A DNA stretch of 31,543 bases. Source: a virus. The notes under the pieces were generated by a model. The model made no database searches and was not told the DNA's origin. It was given only the letters and a program-made list of their open reading frames with translations. Where the stretch lies: the IMG/VR virus record IMGVR_UViG_3300018023_000024, positions 1 through 31,543 of that record, one strand, 5' to 3'. This document shows, piece after piece, positions 22,822 through 30,941 of this stretch (within the stretch, counting starts at the first letter, position 1; each line of letters opens with the position of its first letter). A program made the translations under genes and the position numbers.

Positions 22822-25800
22822 ATGAGTTCACTCAATCCATTGCTTCAACCGACAGCCGGGGCATCCGGGGAAGCGCCCCCCATGACAGTTCGTTTGGAAA
22901 TCCATGATTCCCACCGAGGAGAGCTTTCCGGCAGGGTAGAAGCTTGGCTGGAGGGTGGCGGGGTATGGGCGACCGGTCCAGACGGCAAGGAGACCCAACA
23001 GGGAACACGTATTGGCTACGTGGACTTTTCGGAGTACGATAACGAAATTTGGATAAAGTACGTTCATGTTCAGCCGGAATACCGTCGCCGTGGTGTGGCG
23101 ACCGCCATGTACGAGAAGCTCAAGGCAGAGTTTCCCGGTGAGCAAATTGTTAGCAGCGGCACCACGGGAGAGGGTGGGGAACTTAGGAAGTCTTTGAAGG
23201 AGCGGGGAGTCATTGCCGCCGATGAGGCTTTGGACTACGGAGAGGTCATCAATGTGCTTCACAGCCTCATGCCGGATGTGGACCCCAGCCTCCCGGAGCC
23301 ACAAATCAGGATTGCCGACTATACCCGCTCCAAGTGGCTAGGCCGGACCGAGTGGCGGCACGGGGAACCCAATACCACTATCGTCCTTCAAAAAGCCATT
23401 TGTCATGATGAGGAGACCCTCCGCCGTATCATTGCCCACGAGCTTGTACACCACGAACAGATGCTTAAGGTGTGGTCAACCTACCCCGGAGGAAAGGTCT
23501 TCGATAGGATAGTGAGAATCGAAGGTGGGCATGGTGGGGTCTTTAAGGAGATAGCCAACCGTTGGAACGCCAAACACGGCAAAGACTTCATCACAAATAA
23601 ATCTGATGAGAGTTACGAGAAACAGTTTACCGAGCGTCCCTTCTTTGTTTTAGTCTCTCGTACTAGCTGGGGTTCTCCCCGTTGGCAGGCGTCTATCCGC
23701 ATTTCTGGCAAACAGAAAATATGGATGAGCGGCAAGAACATGGAAGAGTACCGGCTGACTCAGACCACCGACCAAGATTTCGTTGATGCCCCTAATATTG
23801 GTTCTAGGCATTGGGAGTACCCCCACAAGGATAACCATGGTTTGATTCTCGCTGCCGAGGCATTGATGAAAATGCCAGACCTCCGTTTGCAATGGGATGA
23901 AAAGCCCCCGGCAAGTGTTGCCGAGGAGCGTGCCAAGAGGCAGGAGATTTATGAGAAAATGAGGGAGTGGTCTCGGTCCCGGCGACAGAAGAAAACCGAG
24001 AAGTGGTTTCAAGACCTCAAAGACAGGTCGGATGCTTACCAGCAAAGTAAGGCATCCGCTGTGAATACTCAGCCCACTCCCGAGGTCTTGGATGAGGCTC
24101 GTGCTCTGCGCACGGAGTTGCGCATGGGGGATACCACCGCCGTGAGGGGTCAGGGTAACTGCGGATTCATTGCTGACTCCGCTTCTAAAAAGTATGGTTG
24201 GGATGTTTATGCCGGGCTGTACTTGGAAGACAACGGCAAGCAAATCGACCATGTTTGGAACGTCTCGGAAGACGGAACCATCATAGACATCACCCATGAC
24301 CAGTTTGGACCACCCGATATCAACGTGGTCAAGCCCGGTCAGCCGGGGTACGATGACTACCACGCTTACTGCTGGCAGTATCTCCCAGAGGATGAAGCGA
24401 ACGCCTGTCCCATCTGTGGTAATGGAGTAGTGAACGAGGAGTCCCAGCCTGATGAAGATATGGAAGAACTGAAAAAGACTTCCTCTCAGAAGGTGGGGTT
24501 GGATGCTATCAGGAAACAGGCAAGGGTGAGTCAAAATCTCACTTGGCTAGTCAACTATCTCACCATGAGCAGGCGGGATATGGGTGAGGGATATTCACTA
24601 TCGGATGAGTATGTCAGGCGGTATGATGAGCTTAATGACCGCTATGGGATAACATGGAAAGACAGCTTTCGATATATGGAAACGGTAAGACAGAAACAGC
24701 CGATAAGCGTCAACCAAATTGAGAAGATTGACATAGTAGACAAGTCTATAAAAACAGCAGACTCCCACAAGCAGACGCCCCATAGGGAGAATGACTTCGA
24801 GAGCTTGAGTGAAGGCGAGGGGCTAGAGGGATACGCTAACCAACCGGAATGCGAGGGTGGTAATAAGGCGATTATTCCTATGAACGTTCTGGAGGAGCAG
24901 GCCAAGCTTACGATGACCGCCTCTCCTGTTGCTCACTTCCCGTCGTGGGATGAGTTCGTTAAGAAAGAAGGCGGGATTGAGAAGATTGTCAATGGGTTTG
25001 GCTCCAGTTGGGACCAGTGGGAACCCTATGACCGGGCGGAGACGGAAGCTTTCGATGCTCTGGAGCAGAAGGAGCAACAGGAATATCTGGAGCGTCGGGC
25101 CTATGAAGATTTGGAGAACCGGTACTATGATGTTCTTGGCGACCACTCCATGTGGTCCTTCCCATTGGATGTCTACCGGGTAGTTACCCTCAAAGACATC
25201 AGGGGATTAAAGCGCCGGGGTATCGGGGTTTTCTGGTCACGGGATGAAAATGCCGCCGAAGCACACTGGGGAAACTTTGGACCGGGGTATCAGAAATACA
25301 TCATTCATGCACAAGTGCAGGAGCAGGATGTTGACTGGGAGGCAACCGTCTGGGTGAACCTTGACCCCTCCCTTGGAGAAGAGGAAAAGGAGATACGCTT
25401 AAAGGAGGGAACACACCCGCAGATACTCGGTTGGAAGGGAACCAGTGAAAATTCATGGCATCAACCCCCGGCAGCTTGGAAGAATGTAACCGCTTCTTCC
25501 TCGTGGGTTATCCCCAAGGAAGCCGCCACGGTGGGGTATGTCTATCATGTGACCTATGCCAACCGACTTGAGGATATCATCTGGCAGGGGTTGGAACCCG
25601 GTCATCCCCCGGTCATCGGTGAGAATTACGGTTGGCACACTGAGGGGCGTATTTTCTTCTCTGACCCACGGGGCGTGGGGTTCTGGGTCAGTAGAGTGGA
25701 GGAGTGGGCTTACCACAACTCAGATAGCCCCGTTTCTGATGGCATGATTCCCGTAGTCTTGCGCATCAAGGAGTACAAACGTTACGGGTTTGAGGAAGAT

Positions 25801-26079
25801 GAATATGGAACGGGTGATGCTGGTGCCGAAGCCTTCTTTACCCAAAAGACCATCCCCGCCAGTCGGATAGAGATGTGGGATGGAAAGGTCTGGCGCAAAC
25901 TCAATGAGGATTTGCTTGAGGAACTTGGCCTTGTACGCTTTGGCATGAATGAACCTGACCCATCTTGGGACCTTAACGGAACATTGAGGGAAAAGCAGGA
26001 AGAGAAGGCAGAGAAAGAGGGGTACTTGGATGAGCAATTTGGTCCTTTAATGAATCCTAGGTTTTCTAATGAAAGTTAA
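22822..26079 (+). CDS. Multidomain polyvalent effector: GNAT, HExxH peptidase, thiol-protease-like, two ART-like domains
   Basis: 1085 residues, probably delivered with or assembled into the virion. In order: NPLLQP near the start (5-10); a GNAT acetyltransferase (about 22-125, with WIKYVHVQPEYRRRGVATAMY); a SprT-like zinc peptidase (160-258, HELVH at 206-210, GGHGG at 235-239); a thiol-protease or transglutaminase-like domain (about 420-520: GNCGFIADSASKKYGW with the Cys, DHVWNV with the His, IIDITHDQFG with the Asp); a CPICG knuckle (~530); an ART-like segment (~780-880: VYRVVTLKDIRG..., GVFWSRDENAAEAHWG); and a second ART or KptA-like domain (~905-1045: VYHVTYANRLEDIIWQGLEP, RIFFSDP). Domain calls are by eye. 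The start has AAGGG as SD. It follows a GIY-YIG gene and precedes an HNH gene. Confidence 0.6.
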   Translation: MSSLNPLLQPTAGASGEAPPMTVRLEIHDSHRGELSGRVEAWLEGGGVWATGPDGKETQQGTRIGYVDFSEYDNEIWIKYVHVQPEYRRRGVATAMYEKLKAEFPGEQIVSSGTTGEGGELRKSLKERGVIAADEALDYGEVINVLHSLMPDVDPSLPEPQIRIADYTRSKWLGRTEWRHGEPNTTIVLQKAICHDEETLRRIIAHELVHHEQMLKVWSTYPGGKVFDRIVRIEGGHGGVFKEIANRWNAKHGKDFITNKSDESYEKQFTERPFFVLVSRTSWGSPRWQASIRISGKQKIWMSGKNMEEYRLTQTTDQDFVDAPNIGSRHWEYPHKDNHGLILAAEALMKMPDLRLQWDEKPPASVAEERAKRQEIYEKMREWSRSRRQKKTEKWFQDLKDRSDAYQQSKASAVNTQPTPEVLDEARALRTELRMGDTTAVRGQGNCGFIADSASKKYGWDVYAGLYLEDNGKQIDHVWNVSEDGTIIDITHDQFGPPDINVVKPGQPGYDDYHAYCWQYLPEDEANACPICGNGVVNEESQPDEDMEELKKTSSQKVGLDAIRKQARVSQNLTWLVNYLTMSRRDMGEGYSLSDEYVRRYDELNDRYGITWKDSFRYMETVRQKQPISVNQIEKIDIVDKSIKTADSHKQTPHRENDFESLSEGEGLEGYANQPECEGGNKAIIPMNVLEEQAKLTMTASPVAHFPSWDEFVKKEGGIEKIVNGFGSSWDQWEPYDRAETEAFDALEQKEQQEYLERRAYEDLENRYYDVLGDHSMWSFPLDVYRVVTLKDIRGLKRRGIGVFWSRDENAAEAHWGNFGPGYQKYIIHAQVQEQDVDWEATVWVNLDPSLGEEEKEIRLKEGTHPQILGWKGTSENSWHQPPAAWKNVTASSSWVIPKEAATVGYVYHVTYANRLEDIIWQGLEPGHPPVIGENYGWHTEGRIFFSDPRGVGFWVSRVEEWAYHNSDSPVSDGMIPVVLRIKEYKRYGFEEDEYGTGDAGAEAFFTQKTIPASRIEMWDGKVWRKLNEDLLEELGLVRFGMNEPDPSWDLNGTLREKQEEKAEKEGYLDEQFGPLMNPRFSNES

Positions 26080-26087
26080 CTTTTCAA

Positions 26088-26113
26088 CCCATCTATAGGA
26101 GGATATGGATGGG
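26088..26113 (+). promoter_or_regulatory. Hairpin displaying the SD in its loop, HNH gene at 26109
   Basis: CCCATCTATA (26088-26097) pairs with TATGGATGGG (26104-26113), ten pairs with one T-G; the loop is GGAGGA, the SD itself. ATG 26109 lies in the 3' arm, and TCTATA in the 5' arm is promoter-like. Confidence 0.65.
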
Positions 26114-26723
26114 CAGAAAATACGAAAAGGGTAACATTCCTTGGAATAAGGGGTCAGAGCTTTCTAGTGACCACCGAAGAAAAATTAGTGAATCCCATAA
26201 GGGAATCAAGGTAATTCGGGGACACTCAAAGGAGGAAGAGGAGGTAAGGAAGGCAGCCAAAAACCAAGGAGAAAAATTCTATTCTTTCCCTCGTCCTTGT
26301 TCGGAGGGACACACGTCAAAACGGTTTGTAAGAAATACAGAATGTTACCAATGTCACATTGAACAGTCTCATGCACGACGGGCTATCCGAGCAAGAACAC
26401 AACGAGAATACAAAATGTATCATTCAGCTAAAGGACGAGCAAGAGAGGGAGGACTAGAGTTTGGAATCACCATGGAAGATATTAAGAAAGCGTGGCCAAA
26501 AGACAATAAGTGCCCAATTTTAGGAATTGAATTAGAGTCCAATAAAACTGGAATGGGGCCTCAACGTCAATCCCCATCACTTGATAGGATTGACCCTAAA
26601 GGAGGATATGTGGTTGGCAACATCGCTGTTATATCCTACAAAGCTAATTGCATAAAACAAAATGAAACTAATCCCGAAATTTTTGAATCAATGGCTAGGT
26701 GGTTACGTTTTAATAAAAAGTAG
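26109..26723 (+). CDS. HNH homing endonuclease with NUMOD3-like N-terminus
   Basis: 204 residues. The start MGRKYEKGNIPWNKG...LSSDHRRKISESHKG is a NUMOD3-type DNA-binding unit. A zinc knuckle CSEGHTSKRF...CYQCH follows, then the nuclease core KCPILGIELESN, SLDRIDPKGGYVVGNIAVIS and YKANCIK, the LDRIDP-GY-N type in which Arg normally replaces the first His. Inserted between the 1085-residue gene and the gene at 26735 without breaking either. AT-rich. Confidence 0.88.
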   Translation: MGRKYEKGNIPWNKGSELSSDHRRKISESHKGIKVIRGHSKEEEEVRKAAKNQGEKFYSFPRPCSEGHTSKRFVRNTECYQCHIEQSHARRAIRARTQREYKMYHSAKGRAREGGLEFGITMEDIKKAWPKDNKCPILGIELESNKTGMGPQRQSPSLDRIDPKGGYVVGNIAVISYKANCIKQNETNPEIFESMARWLRFNKK

Positions 26724-26734
26724 AGGAGGAAAGT

Positions 26735-28303
26735 TTGTCATTTGATATACAAGCTGATAAAAATCAAATAGGCTCTGTGTATCTTCTTCACTTCTTAGGA
26801 GGTGGGATTTTTCATGGGTCTCAAGCAAGGGTTCGCCATTATTGCGGATTTGCTTTAGACCCCGAGGCCCGCATTGCTTTACATATGAATGGGACTTCAC
26901 GGGCCAGACTTATGGAGGTTGCCCATCAGCGACATGTAGAATTTACCGTGGCTCGTATTTGGAGTGGAGTGACTCGTGAGTTCGAGCGCAAACTCAAGAA
27001 CAGTGGTGGTCTGTCCCGCCACTGCCCAATTTGTAAGGCGGAGGGTACCGACCGGGATTCTGTGCGTAAGAAACAGCAGGCTCCTGCGGTGCAGGAAGTA
27101 CGGGTAGTGGAGGAGAACGAAGTAAAGCATATCGAGCTTATCCCAAGACCCAAGACCGCTGCGCTCACAAGAGACAACGCCCGTTGGAATGGCAAGCCGT
27201 TTTCCTTGGGAGCGGTGTCCTTGCTGGATGGGCACATTGAAGAAGCCCACAACTATCAGGAGTGCAAGGCGGGTGGATGGCACCACAGCCACATATTCAG
27301 CCAGCCGATTCTGGAGAGGGAACAGAGTGAATACGACTGGACCAAAACCGACCCTCGTGCCCCCGAAGGTCCGCAAGGTGGTGGACCCGCCATCGGCTGG
27401 GGCGATACCCCATGGGGAGACTCCCATGGAAAGACCAGTGGAGATATCACCATATTCTGGGTAGAAGATGATGGGTCAATCGGTTGCAACTACCCACTTC
27501 CCGAAAATATCAAAGCGGCCATTAAGAAGCAGATTCAGGTCATCAGGTGGAGAAGGGCCGCTGAGGAGGATACACTTGCCAAGCTCGTATGGCAGTTCCG
27601 AGAGGAACAAGAGGATTGGTATGAGTGGTTAGAGGACAAATCCTGTTTCCGTGAACAGTGCCTCTGTTTGGCGGACCTGTTAGCGAAGTTTCTGCGGGAA
27701 CATGGTTTCCCTGATGCCCATCGGGCGGGTGGGTATTATGGAGAAGGACCGGAGAAGGGTGAGTATTTACAAGTAGGAAGGCATGGACTACATTGGTGGG
27801 TAGAGACGCAGGATAAAATCATCGACATCACCTGCGACCAATTCCACCCCGGAGAAGAAGATGATTGGCGAGTGGTAATCACCGACCTTAACGACCCGGA
27901 GTATCAACGAAAGGGCACCGGCTCGGCGTTGGTCCCCAAGACCGCTGAGGAGATTCCCGAGATTCTCTATCACGTGACTTTTAAGAGCCGGGTTCCTAAG
28001 ATACTTCAAGAGGGACTGGTTCCCCAAAAGGAGCCGAACTTCCCCTTTGAGGAGAACCGGGGTTTAGTATTTCTGACGGCGATTGAGGGAGTGGATTATT
28101 GGAAAAACCTTCTCGCCGAGTTTATACGGGGCAAGGATGATGAGTTGGTTACTCTTCGCATCAAGACTGAGGGGATGCGTTTGGCAAAGGACCCCTTGGG
28201 AATGGGAGAAACTGGTGTTCTTTCATATTCAACCCACCTTGTTCCCCCCAAGAATATCACAGTGCTACCAGAGCCAAGAAAGATTGCCTCCGTAGAACAA
28301 TAG
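26735..28303 (+). CDS. Polyvalent protein: GIY-YIG-like, thiol-protease-like and ART-like domains
   Basis: 522 residues from TTG 26735 behind GAGGAGG. Residues ~13-97 resemble a GIY-YIG/URI-type domain used in phage polyvalent proteins: GSVYLLHFLGGG, HYCGFALDPEARIALHMNG, RLMEVAHQRHVEFTVARIW, EFERKLKNSGGLSRHCPIC. A linker PRPKTAALTRDNARW precedes an unrecognised region. At ~300-375 there is a Cys/His/Asp set like the 22822 protein (CLCLADLLAKFL, HGLHWWVE, IIDITCDQFHPG). At ~408-510 is an ART-like end (ILYHVTFKSRVPKILQEGL, RGLVFLTA). The last two domains are paralogous to those of 22822 and end in RKIASVEQ. Catalysis is inferred from motifs only. Confidence 0.55.
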   Translation: MSFDIQADKNQIGSVYLLHFLGGGIFHGSQARVRHYCGFALDPEARIALHMNGTSRARLMEVAHQRHVEFTVARIWSGVTREFERKLKNSGGLSRHCPICKAEGTDRDSVRKKQQAPAVQEVRVVEENEVKHIELIPRPKTAALTRDNARWNGKPFSLGAVSLLDGHIEEAHNYQECKAGGWHHSHIFSQPILEREQSEYDWTKTDPRAPEGPQGGGPAIGWGDTPWGDSHGKTSGDITIFWVEDDGSIGCNYPLPENIKAAIKKQIQVIRWRRAAEEDTLAKLVWQFREEQEDWYEWLEDKSCFREQCLCLADLLAKFLREHGFPDAHRAGGYYGEGPEKGEYLQVGRHGLHWWVETQDKIIDITCDQFHPGEEDDWRVVITDLNDPEYQRKGTGSALVPKTAEEIPEILYHVTFKSRVPKILQEGLVPQKEPNFPFEENRGLVFLTAIEGVDYWKNLLAEFIRGKDDELVTLRIKTEGMRLAKDPLGMGETGVLSYSTHLVPPKNITVLPEPRKIASVEQ

Positions 28304-28315
28304 GAAGACAAGAAT

Positions 28316-29356
28316 GTGGTAGCCCATATAGGAAGCTACCGTATCGTTGTAGATGACCCCGGAGACGCTAAATATATTACGGCATGGACGGAGGACAACA
28401 AATGTGTTGGCAAACTATCTACCAAACGACAGAGCGACAGTGGACCCCTGAACGACTATCTCGGGATTGCACTGGTGGAAGTGAAACCACGGCATCGGGG
28501 ATACGGACTGGGCAAGGCGATGTACTTTGCCCTGATGCAGTTCATGAATCCGAAATGGAAGGGAATCAAGAGCTACCTCCCGGAGAGATACAATAAGAAG
28601 CGGGTTCCCAACATCTGGCGTAGACTGCAAGGCTACAAACTTCCCGGAGAAGAAGACTGGATGGTTGCCGACCGGGATAAGGTTGCCAAGATAGCGTCAG
28701 GTCAGGACTCCCCGGACTGGGAAGAGGATGAGGATTCTCTCCTCACCAAGAAAGCTTGGCAGGATGAGCGCTTCTCCTATTGGGGATTGCAGTTCGCCGT
28801 TGACAAAGCGGAGGGGATCATTGCCGCCAATCCCCGGCCTACGCAGAAGGCTCCCAAGGCATTTCTCAAAGCCTTTGTTGGCACCGTGGAAGATGACAAG
28901 GCTGAGGAAGAGGGTAGAATCAACCTCATGAATGTGGGCCTGAATAAGGAACACATGCAGACCGTTGATGCTGAGAAGCCCGGTATTGTTGCTCCCCTCA
29001 TTTTCAAGCCGGACAAGACTCACTCCGAACCGCAGAAACACTACATCCTCATTGACGGAAACCACCGGGCTAAGAAGCGCCTCCAAATGGGTCTGGACTT
29101 CATGGAAGTCTACCCCCTCACCCCCGAGGAAGCGTGGCAGTGCATGGCTCCGTACACCTTCCCCAACCTGTTGAAAATCTATGTTAACCCGACCAAAAAG
29201 GTGAGGAAGAAGGCGGAAGAGCAGCCCGCCAGACTCCTCTATGTTGACGACATGCGCCGACCCACCGCTCCTGATGTTGATTGGGTCAGGAATTATGAAG
29301 AGTTCTTCCAGTACATGACGACGCATCCCATGCCCGAGGCTATTAGTTTTGGATAA
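28316..29356 (+). CDS. GNAT/ParB-like protein with truncated receiver-like domain (5' half of a split gene)
   Basis: 346 residues starting at GTG 28316 (SD AGGAAGA). Residues 1-125 look like a GNAT acetyltransferase (VEVKPRHRGYGLGKAMY). Residues ~190-275 look ParB-like, with ILIDGNHRAKKRLQMG near 245. From ~305 LLYVDDMRRP...WVRNYEEFFQYM...EAISFG starts a cyclic-phosphate-type receiver (cREC) domain, which normally continues with an ISFDHDLG-like motif. Here it stops after ISFG at 29356, and the missing part reappears in frame-like order in the gene at 30183, beyond an HNH gene. So this is the first piece of a gene cut by a mobile endonuclease. Confidence 0.6.
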   Translation: MVAHIGSYRIVVDDPGDAKYITAWTEDNKCVGKLSTKRQSDSGPLNDYLGIALVEVKPRHRGYGLGKAMYFALMQFMNPKWKGIKSYLPERYNKKRVPNIWRRLQGYKLPGEEDWMVADRDKVAKIASGQDSPDWEEDEDSLLTKKAWQDERFSYWGLQFAVDKAEGIIAANPRPTQKAPKAFLKAFVGTVEDDKAEEEGRINLMNVGLNKEHMQTVDAEKPGIVAPLIFKPDKTHSEPQKHYILIDGNHRAKKRLQMGLDFMEVYPLTPEEAWQCMAPYTFPNLLKIYVNPTKKVRKKAEEQPARLLYVDDMRRPTAPDVDWVRNYEEFFQYMTTHPMPEAISFG

Positions 29357-29376
29357 TGGGGGTGATATCTTTTGAC

Positions 29377-29404
29377 TTCGTATCTATTATATAGAGGATG
29401 CGAA
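29377..29404 (+). promoter_or_regulatory. Hairpin with TATTATATA loop over the HNH start at 29404
   Basis: TTCGTATC (29377-29384) pairs with GATGCGAA (29397-29404), eight pairs with one T-G; the loop TATTATATAGAG contains a promoter-like TATA and most of the GAGG SD. The A of ATG 29404 ends the stem. Confidence 0.55.
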
Positions 29405-30186
29405 TGACTATTAGAGGCAATTGCACCGTTTGTGGGGGGAACTTCAAGCGTCGTTATGCTAAGAACTCCGTTCCTATTGTGAAGCTCTGTTCTAATAAGT
29501 GCAGAAGGGAGTGGCTACAAAAGGACAAGGTCAAAAAGGAGTGCATCGTTTGTAATAAGGTATTTTCCGTAAGCGCCTCAGTAGCTTATAGATATGTCAC
29601 CTGTAGTATTGAATGCAAGCGTAAACATAAGGAGGGGGATAAAAATGGAAACTGGCGAGGCGGTATAGCGGGAAATAGAAAGAAAGAGATTCGTTCCGGT
29701 AAGCTTCGTCGTTGGCGGAAAGCGGTCTTTGAAAGAGATGGACCCCACTGTGTCTTATGCGGGTCTAGTGATGGGTTAGAGGCTGACCGCATAAAGCCAT
29801 GGTCTCTCTATCCAGAGTTTAGATATGAAGTAAGTAATGGACGGATATTGTGCAAGATTTGTCATAACAAGCACACCAGAGAGTTAGCCGCCGAACGAAA
29901 GAGACTTGAGGCATTGGGGTATGTACGGATAACTTGTCCACGAGAGTACGAGATTTTGGTTTGTCCCAGATGTGGGGTATCTTTCCTTAACAAGAGTGGT
30001 CAGAGTATCTATTGCGGAAAAAGGTGTCAAAGAGCGGAAGGACAGAAACGGTTAAGGGTAGCTAAAGCTGCCCGTGGGGAATGTAAGTGTTGTAGCAATC
30101 CAGTTGCCCCTAATTACAGTCGTTGTATTAGATGTCTCGAAAAGCAAAGAGTGGAGATGGCTGAATACAGAAAGCCTGATGTATGA
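29404..30186 (+). CDS. HNH homing endonuclease that splits the receiver-like gene
   Basis: 260 residues from ATG 29404 (SD GAGG; ATG 29398 has no room for one). N-terminal knuckles CTVCGGNFKRR...CSNKCR and CIVCNKVF...CSIECK, then a nuclease core FERDGPHCVLCGSSDGLEAD, RIKPWSLYPEFRYEVSNG and ILCKICHNKHTREL. The family normally has DHIKPW; here it reads DRIKPW, so the catalytic His appears replaced by Arg (CGC for CAC). More zinc knuckles follow (CPRCGVSF...CGKRCQ, CKCCSNP...CIRCL). Its stop overlaps the start of the downstream gene piece as ATGA, so that piece is translationally coupled to the endonuclease. Confidence 0.85.
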   Translation: MTIRGNCTVCGGNFKRRYAKNSVPIVKLCSNKCRREWLQKDKVKKECIVCNKVFSVSASVAYRYVTCSIECKRKHKEGDKNGNWRGGIAGNRKKEIRSGKLRRWRKAVFERDGPHCVLCGSSDGLEADRIKPWSLYPEFRYEVSNGRILCKICHNKHTRELAAERKRLEALGYVRITCPREYEILVCPRCGVSFLNKSGQSIYCGKRCQRAEGQKRLRVAKAARGECKCCSNPVAPNYSRCIRCLEKQRVEMAEYRKPDV

Positions 30187-30896
30187 GAGATTTAACACAA
30201 CCAGAGGCAGGCGGTCTTGGACTAACCGCTGCTCGTTATGTTATTGATAACAATCTTTCCATAAAGCGGTGGTTTGTTCATTCACCCAATATAATGGAGA
30301 AAAAAGAGTTAGAAAGCCTCTTATTTAACTACTCTCCTGATGGCTACGACTCATCTTTGTACAAGACTCCCCACGTTAATGAAGAAGAGCAAGTCTACGG
30401 TGGGAAGATAAAGGGAGGCTTCCGGGTGAAGGCTGCCCGGCGCAGAGTAAATCCCCTTCTGCAACCGTCCGGTCCGTGGCCTGAACGCTCCGCCGATTGG
30501 TCTAGGCTTTCTCAAAATGGAGGTTGGATATCTCGGGACGGGCGACCTCTCCCCATGACTCACCCCTACGAACTCCACGGAGAGTGGGCGATGGCGGAAG
30601 ACCTGTGCGGCATGGATGATTCAGAGGTGGAGGAGCAGGGGGGAGAGGATTACCTCGGATATGCCGAGAACCTTGCCATGGAGAATGGGCACCTCCGGGT
30701 TGACCGGGATGCTGGTCAGTTTTCCATACAGGCACGAAATGTCACAAAGAGCCGCCGACTCATCACCGAGGCTCTGTTGATGATGCCATTCAAGGGAGAA
30801 GTGACCTTGGAGATGGGTCCACACGACCGCCCAAACTGGTCTAAAAGCCTCATTTCCACGCAGGATGCCGCAGATTGGCTAGAAAATATTCAATGA
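30183..30896 (+). CDS. 3' half of the split receiver-like gene plus NPLLQP-linked domain
   Basis: 237 residues. The first ~70 continue the receiver-like domain broken at 29356: DLTQPEAGGLGLTAARYVID, then SIKRWFVHSPNIMEKKELES, equivalent to the DL...G...A..V.....P..W.VHSaNp...nIe.LL end of cyclic-phosphate receiver domains. Residues 85-97 (RRRVNPLLQPSGP) introduce a second region ending in a compact domain (GHLRVDRDAGQF, SRRLITEALLMMPF, DAADWLENIQ) of unknown function. There is no strong SD; the start is the A of the ATGA overlap with the HNH stop. The original gene probably encoded both halves in one chain. Confidence 0.6.
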   Translation: MRDLTQPEAGGLGLTAARYVIDNNLSIKRWFVHSPNIMEKKELESLLFNYSPDGYDSSLYKTPHVNEEEQVYGGKIKGGFRVKAARRRVNPLLQPSGPWPERSADWSRLSQNGGWISRDGRPLPMTHPYELHGEWAMAEDLCGMDDSEVEEQGGEDYLGYAENLAMENGHLRVDRDAGQFSIQARNVTKSRRLITEALLMMPFKGEVTLEMGPHDRPNWSKSLISTQDAADWLENIQ

Positions 30897-30904
30897 CAGA
30901 ATAA

Positions 30905-30941
30905 ATGAACTTTCTGAAGCACTTATAGGGGGAAAGTTCAT
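30905..30941 (+). promoter_or_regulatory. 10-bp hairpin over the GIY-YIG start at 30940
   Basis: ATGAACTTTC (30905-30914) pairs perfectly with GAAAGTTCAT (30932-30941). The 17-base loop contains CTTATAGGGG: a TATA-like element and the SD. The AT of the start codon is in the stem. This is the strongest of the hairpins. Confidence 0.7.

Noticed and set aside
29357-30182. Group I intron carrying the HNH gene in the split receiver-like gene
   Set aside because: Only about 45 bases precede and none follow the HNH frame, too little for a group I intron core, and the exon sequences do not rejoin to give the DHD motif.
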